Source: Lachnospiraceae bacterium (GTDB lineage: Bacteria; Bacillota; Clostridia; Lachnospirales; Lachnospiraceae). From it: a stretch of 9,221 nt of DNA. The notes beneath the pieces are model-generated. The model saw only the letters and a list, made by a program, of their open reading frames with translations, was not told the DNA's origin and ran no database searches. Positions 6,969 through 9,221 of the stretch are shown piece after piece (within the stretch, counting starts at the first letter, position 1; each line of letters opens with the position of its first letter). The stretch spans positions 1 to 9,221 of the forward strand of contig SFNX01000100.1 in NCBI GenBank assembly GCA_004552595.1, in the 5' to 3' direction. The position numbers were made by a program, and so were the translations under genes.

Positions 6969-8896
6969 TTAAGAGCCTCCAGTTCATCAAGCCACAATTT
7001 GCTTACCGCATCAGACGGCATTCTTAAGTCGCCTCTTGGAGACAGTGCTACTGCTCCGACCTTTGGTCCATCAGGAAGGCAGCTTCTCTTAAACTGCTGC
7101 GTAAAGAACCTTCTGTAGAATGTCTTTAGCCACTTAAGTATTGTTTCTTCATCATAAACACCTTCGAATGCCTGCTTGGCAACTCTGTATACTTTAGAAG
7201 GAGCAAAGCCGCATCTTAGCATGTAATACAAGAAGAAATCATGAAGTTCATAAGGACCTACAAGATCTTCTGTCTTCTGAGAAATGTCACCGTCCTTTGG
7301 CGGCAGTAATTCCGGACTCACAGGAGTATTTAATACATCGAGCAATGCTTCACTTAATGCATTGTTTTTGCATGTATCGGCATAATACTTAACGAGGTGT
7401 CTTACTAAAGTCTTAGGAACTCCCACATTAACGCCATACATTGACATGTGGTCGCCGTTGTACGTTGCCCATCCAAGCGCAAGTTCAGACATATCACCTG
7501 TTCCGATAACAAGACCGCCCTCTTTATTTGCTATATCCATAAGCACCTGAGTACGTTCTCTTGCCTGACAATTCTCATAAGTTACGCTCAAATCATTCTC
7601 ATCATGACCGATATCTTCAAAATGAACCCTTACAGCCTTCTCAATATTGATTTCCCTTAACGTAGTGTTAAGTGTCTTAGCAAGTGTAAGTGCATTGTTG
7701 TATGTCCTGTCCGTTGTGCCAAAACAAGGCATTGTAACAGCTATTATTCCGCTTCTGTCAAGGCCGCATAAGTCAAATGCTTTTGCCATAACAAGAAGTG
7801 CAAGTGTTGAATCAAGACCACCCGACAATCCGATAACAGCCTTTTTTGCACCTGTATGTAAAAGTCGCTTCTTAAGTCCTTCACTCTGGATTGACAAAAT
7901 GTGCTCGCATCTTTCATTTCGCTCCTTATCATCTGCAGGAACAAATGGAAAACGGTAAAACTGCCTGTCTAATCTAGTCTCTTTCTGTTCAATATCAAAT
8001 GTTATTTTTGCATAATTATTGTTATCAATTACCTGAGAAGGATCATTTACGTTAAATGTCGTAATCCTTCTTCTCTCGGTTCTTAATCTCTCAACGTCAA
8101 TATCCGCATATATAGTATTTGCTTTAAAGCACTTTGACTCAGATAAAAGTGTGCCGTTTTCTGCTATTAAGTTATGTCCCGGGAACACAAGGTCCTGAGT
8201 CGACTCACCATCTCCAGCATCACAGTATACATATCCGCATACAAGTCTTGCCGATGTAGCCTTTACAAGCATTCTTCTATATTCTGCCTTACCTATTATT
8301 TCATTGCCGGCTGATAGATTTACAATCAGATTTGCACCATTCATTGCATGTCTTGTTGACGGTGTATCTGCAACCCACAAATCCTCGCATATTTCACAGG
8401 CAATCTGTAAGCCCTTAACTGCAGGCGTTGTAAATATTACATTCTGCCCAATAACGACGTCCTGTCCCTTATATCCTATGCAAACCGGATCTGAAAATCC
8501 CGGATAAAAATGCCTTGCCTCATAATATTCCGCATAATTCGGAAGGTTCTTCTTCGGAATGAATGCAAGTATGTGACCTGCAAATATCGCCGCTGCCGTA
8601 TTGTAAAGCTTTCCGTCAACCTCTAGCGGCGTACCTACAAATACAAGTGCATCGATTCCATTCGTCGCATCAATAATTCTGTCAAGTCCTTCAAGCGCCT
8701 TATCAAGAAGCTTCCCCTGCAAGAACAAATCCTGACACGTGTATCCGGTAATGCAAAGCTCCGGAAATACAATGACTTTTGCCCCATTTTCCGAAGCATC
8801 ATACATAAGCTTAATTATTTCGTTTACATTGTGATCAACATCTGCAACCTTAATCTTTGGTGTAGCGCAGCAAACCTTCACAAATCCGTCTTTCAT
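6965..8896 (-). CDS. nadE: Glutamine-dependent NAD+ synthetase (glutaminase-synthetase fusion)
   Basis: This enzyme makes NAD+ from deamido-NAD (nicotinate adenine dinucleotide), ATP and glutamine in the cytoplasm, the last step of NAD synthesis. The 643-residue protein has two domains. Residues about 1-300 form a nitrilase-type glutaminase whose Glu-Lys-Cys triad is visible: E46 in FPELCITGY, K115 in IPKKNLPNY and C170 in CEICEDLW. Residues about 325-643 form the synthetase, with the ATP pyrophosphatase loop SGGLDS at 358-363, then GTGDMSELALGW at 465-476, where the nicotinate and ribose sides are expected to bind. The length fits the long multimeric form typified by the Mycobacterium tuberculosis enzyme, and the three triad residues keep the spacing expected there. 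Because ammonia comes from glutamine, no separate amidotransferase is needed. It starts 9 nt after the methyltransferase-like gene and its TGA overlaps the dapF ATG. All key residues are intact. Confidence 0.97.
   Translation of the reverse strand: MKDGFVKVCCATPKIKVADVDHNVNEIIKLMYDASENGAKVIVFPELCITGYTCQDLFLQGKLLDKALEGLDRIIDATNGIDALVFVGTPLEVDGKLYNTAAAIFAGHILAFIPKKNLPNYAEYYEARHFYPGFSDPVCIGYKGQDVVIGQNVIFTTPAVKGLQIACEICEDLWVADTPSTRHAMNGANLIVNLSAGNEIIGKAEYRRMLVKATSARLVCGYVYCDAGDGESTQDLVFPGHNLIAENGTLLSESKCFKANTIYADIDVERLRTERRRITTFNVNDPSQVIDNNNYAKITFDIEQKETRLDRQFYRFPFVPADDKERNERCEHILSIQSEGLKKRLLHTGAKKAVIGLSGGLDSTLALLVMAKAFDLCGLDRSGIIAVTMPCFGTTDRTYNNALTLAKTLNTTLREINIEKAVRVHFEDIGHDENDLSVTYENCQARERTQVLMDIANKEGGLVIGTGDMSELALGWATYNGDHMSMYGVNVGVPKTLVRHLVKYYADTCKNNALSEALLDVLNTPVSPELLPPKDGDISQKTEDLVGPYELHDFFLYYMLRCGFAPSKVYRVAKQAFEGVYDEETILKWLKTFYRRFFTQQFKRSCLPDGPKVGAVALSPRGDLRMPSDAVSKLWLDELEALK
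6976..6980 (-). promoter_or_regulatory. Ribosome binding site of dapF inside the end of nadE
   Basis: The minus strand reads GGAGG, then 7 nt, then the dapF ATG at 6968. The site lies within the last codons of nadE. Together with the ATGA overlap of the nadE stop and dapF start (6968-6965), it suggests translational coupling. Confidence 0.85.
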
Positions 8897-8901
8897 ACCG
8901 T

Positions 8902-8907
8902 CTCCTT
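8902..8907 (-). promoter_or_regulatory. Ribosome binding site of nadE, overlapping the upstream stop codon
   Basis: The minus strand reads TAAGGAGACGGT-ATG here. AAGGAG is a near-perfect Shine-Dalgarno sequence with 5 nt before the nadE ATG at 8896. Its first two bases are the last two bases of the TAA stop of the methyltransferase-like gene, so termination of one gene and initiation of the next happen within one ribosome footprint. This fixes the nadE start. Confidence 0.85.
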
Positions 8908-9221
8908 ACCCTATATTCCCAAGCTTACAGCCTTCTTTAACCTTAACCGTGTAATACATTCTCAAGTCTTTTTCGAAGTTTTCAATAATCTCAAGTCCTG
9001 CCCTGTCAAGAAGCCCCTTTATCTCGTCGCGTGAATAGTTTCTCTGATAATGATATTCCTCATGCTTTTTATATAGCCCTGACTTATCATCCTTCATAAA
9101 CAATGTAAGCACATATTCATTAATATGCTCATCTTCATCATAGAAATTATCCCATATGAAGCTCGCTTCATCTCTGTTTTCGGCAAAAACATTATCCGAA
9201 AGTACTTCTTCATACTTTTCG
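8906..9221 (-). CDS. Class I SAM-dependent methyltransferase-like protein, C-terminal fragment (start outside window)
   Basis: The reading frame is open from the window edge to a TAA stop at 8908-8906 and gives about 104 residues, the C-terminal part only. The frame continues upstream of the internal GTG at 9112, so that codon is not the real start. Visible features are a W-D-N-F-Y-D-E-D stretch, then N-E-Y-V-L-T-L-F, then a Y-x5-E-x-H-Y-Q-R-N-Y-S pattern followed by an E-I-K-x-L-L-D-x-A-G-L segment. This order resembles the beta-sheet C-terminal half of small (about 250 residue) class I methyltransferases, where the H-x-Q-R-x-Y-S/T segment precedes the last helix and strand pair. The SAM-binding glycine motif would lie in the missing N-terminal part, so activity and substrate cannot be judged. 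It sits 9 nt upstream of nadE on the same strand. Family assignment is by remembered pattern and is moderately sure. Confidence 0.7.
   Translation of the reverse strand, partial: EKYEEVLSDNVFAENRDEASFIWDNFYDEDEHINEYVLTLFMKDDKSGLYKKHEEYHYQRNYSRDEIKGLLDRAGLEIIENFEKDLRMYYTVKVKEGCKLGNIG

Noticed and set aside
7744..7944. Minus-strand open frame of 66 codons inside nadE in another frame.
   Set aside because: It overlaps the NadE SGGLDS loop region, which is clearly the coding frame; nothing supports a nested gene.
8016..8026. Asn triplet in NadE (residues 292-294), considered as another member of the AddB repeat set.
   Set aside because: The plus-strand codon order is ATT ATT GTT, so the 11-mer is not present; it is just a loop in the linker between the two domains.
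9110..9112. GTG at 9112 as the start of a 68-residue protein.
   Set aside because: The frame stays open to the window edge, and the upstream residues (W-D-N-F-Y-D-E-D and following) fit the same methyltransferase-like domain, so this is an internal Val codon.

Overview
The window is a fully packed, single-direction stretch of a low-GC Gram-positive chromosome. Every gene reads on the minus strand, so transcription runs from high to low coordinates. AT-rich DNA, strong GGAGG-like ribosome binding sites, an AddAB-type (not RecBCD) recombination nuclease and a long glutaminase-fused NAD synthetase all point to an anaerobic Firmicute. Clostridia, probably Lachnospiraceae or a relative, is my best guess, but this is inferred from gene style and not proven.

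Layout in transcription order: (1) the C-terminal end of a SAM-dependent methyltransferase-like protein, cut by the window edge (9221-8906); (2) nadE, glutamine-dependent NAD+ synthetase (8896-6965); (3) dapF, diaminopimelate epimerase (6968-5979); (4) a membrane-anchored family 2 glycosyltransferase of the polyprenyl-phosphate sugar transferase type (5959-5015); (5) addB, the nuclease/Fe-S subunit of the AddAB helicase-nuclease (5015-1527); (6) addA, the helicase-nuclease subunit, of which only the N-terminal ~508 residues lie in the window (1525-1, running off the low edge).

The junctions are extremely tight: 9 nt between methyltransferase and nadE, a 4-nt ATGA overlap (nadE/dapF), 19 nt (dapF/glycosyltransferase), a 1-nt TAATG overlap (glycosyltransferase/addB) and 1 nt (addB/addA). 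I see no room for a terminator or a separate intergenic promoter, and no gene-free stretch longer than 19 nt. The arrangement looks like one polycistronic unit joining cofactor synthesis (NAD), lysine/peptidoglycan precursor synthesis (meso-DAP), lipid-linked sugar transfer and double-strand-break repair. AddA and AddB work as one complex; the others probably share only transcription.

I found no RNA genes, mobile elements, CRISPR arrays or convincing undescribed system. The oddest things are local: in-frame Asn-triplet micro-repeats and a 22-residue Asn/Ser/Gly segment in AddB, and an enlarged DapF with an altered N-terminal motif.
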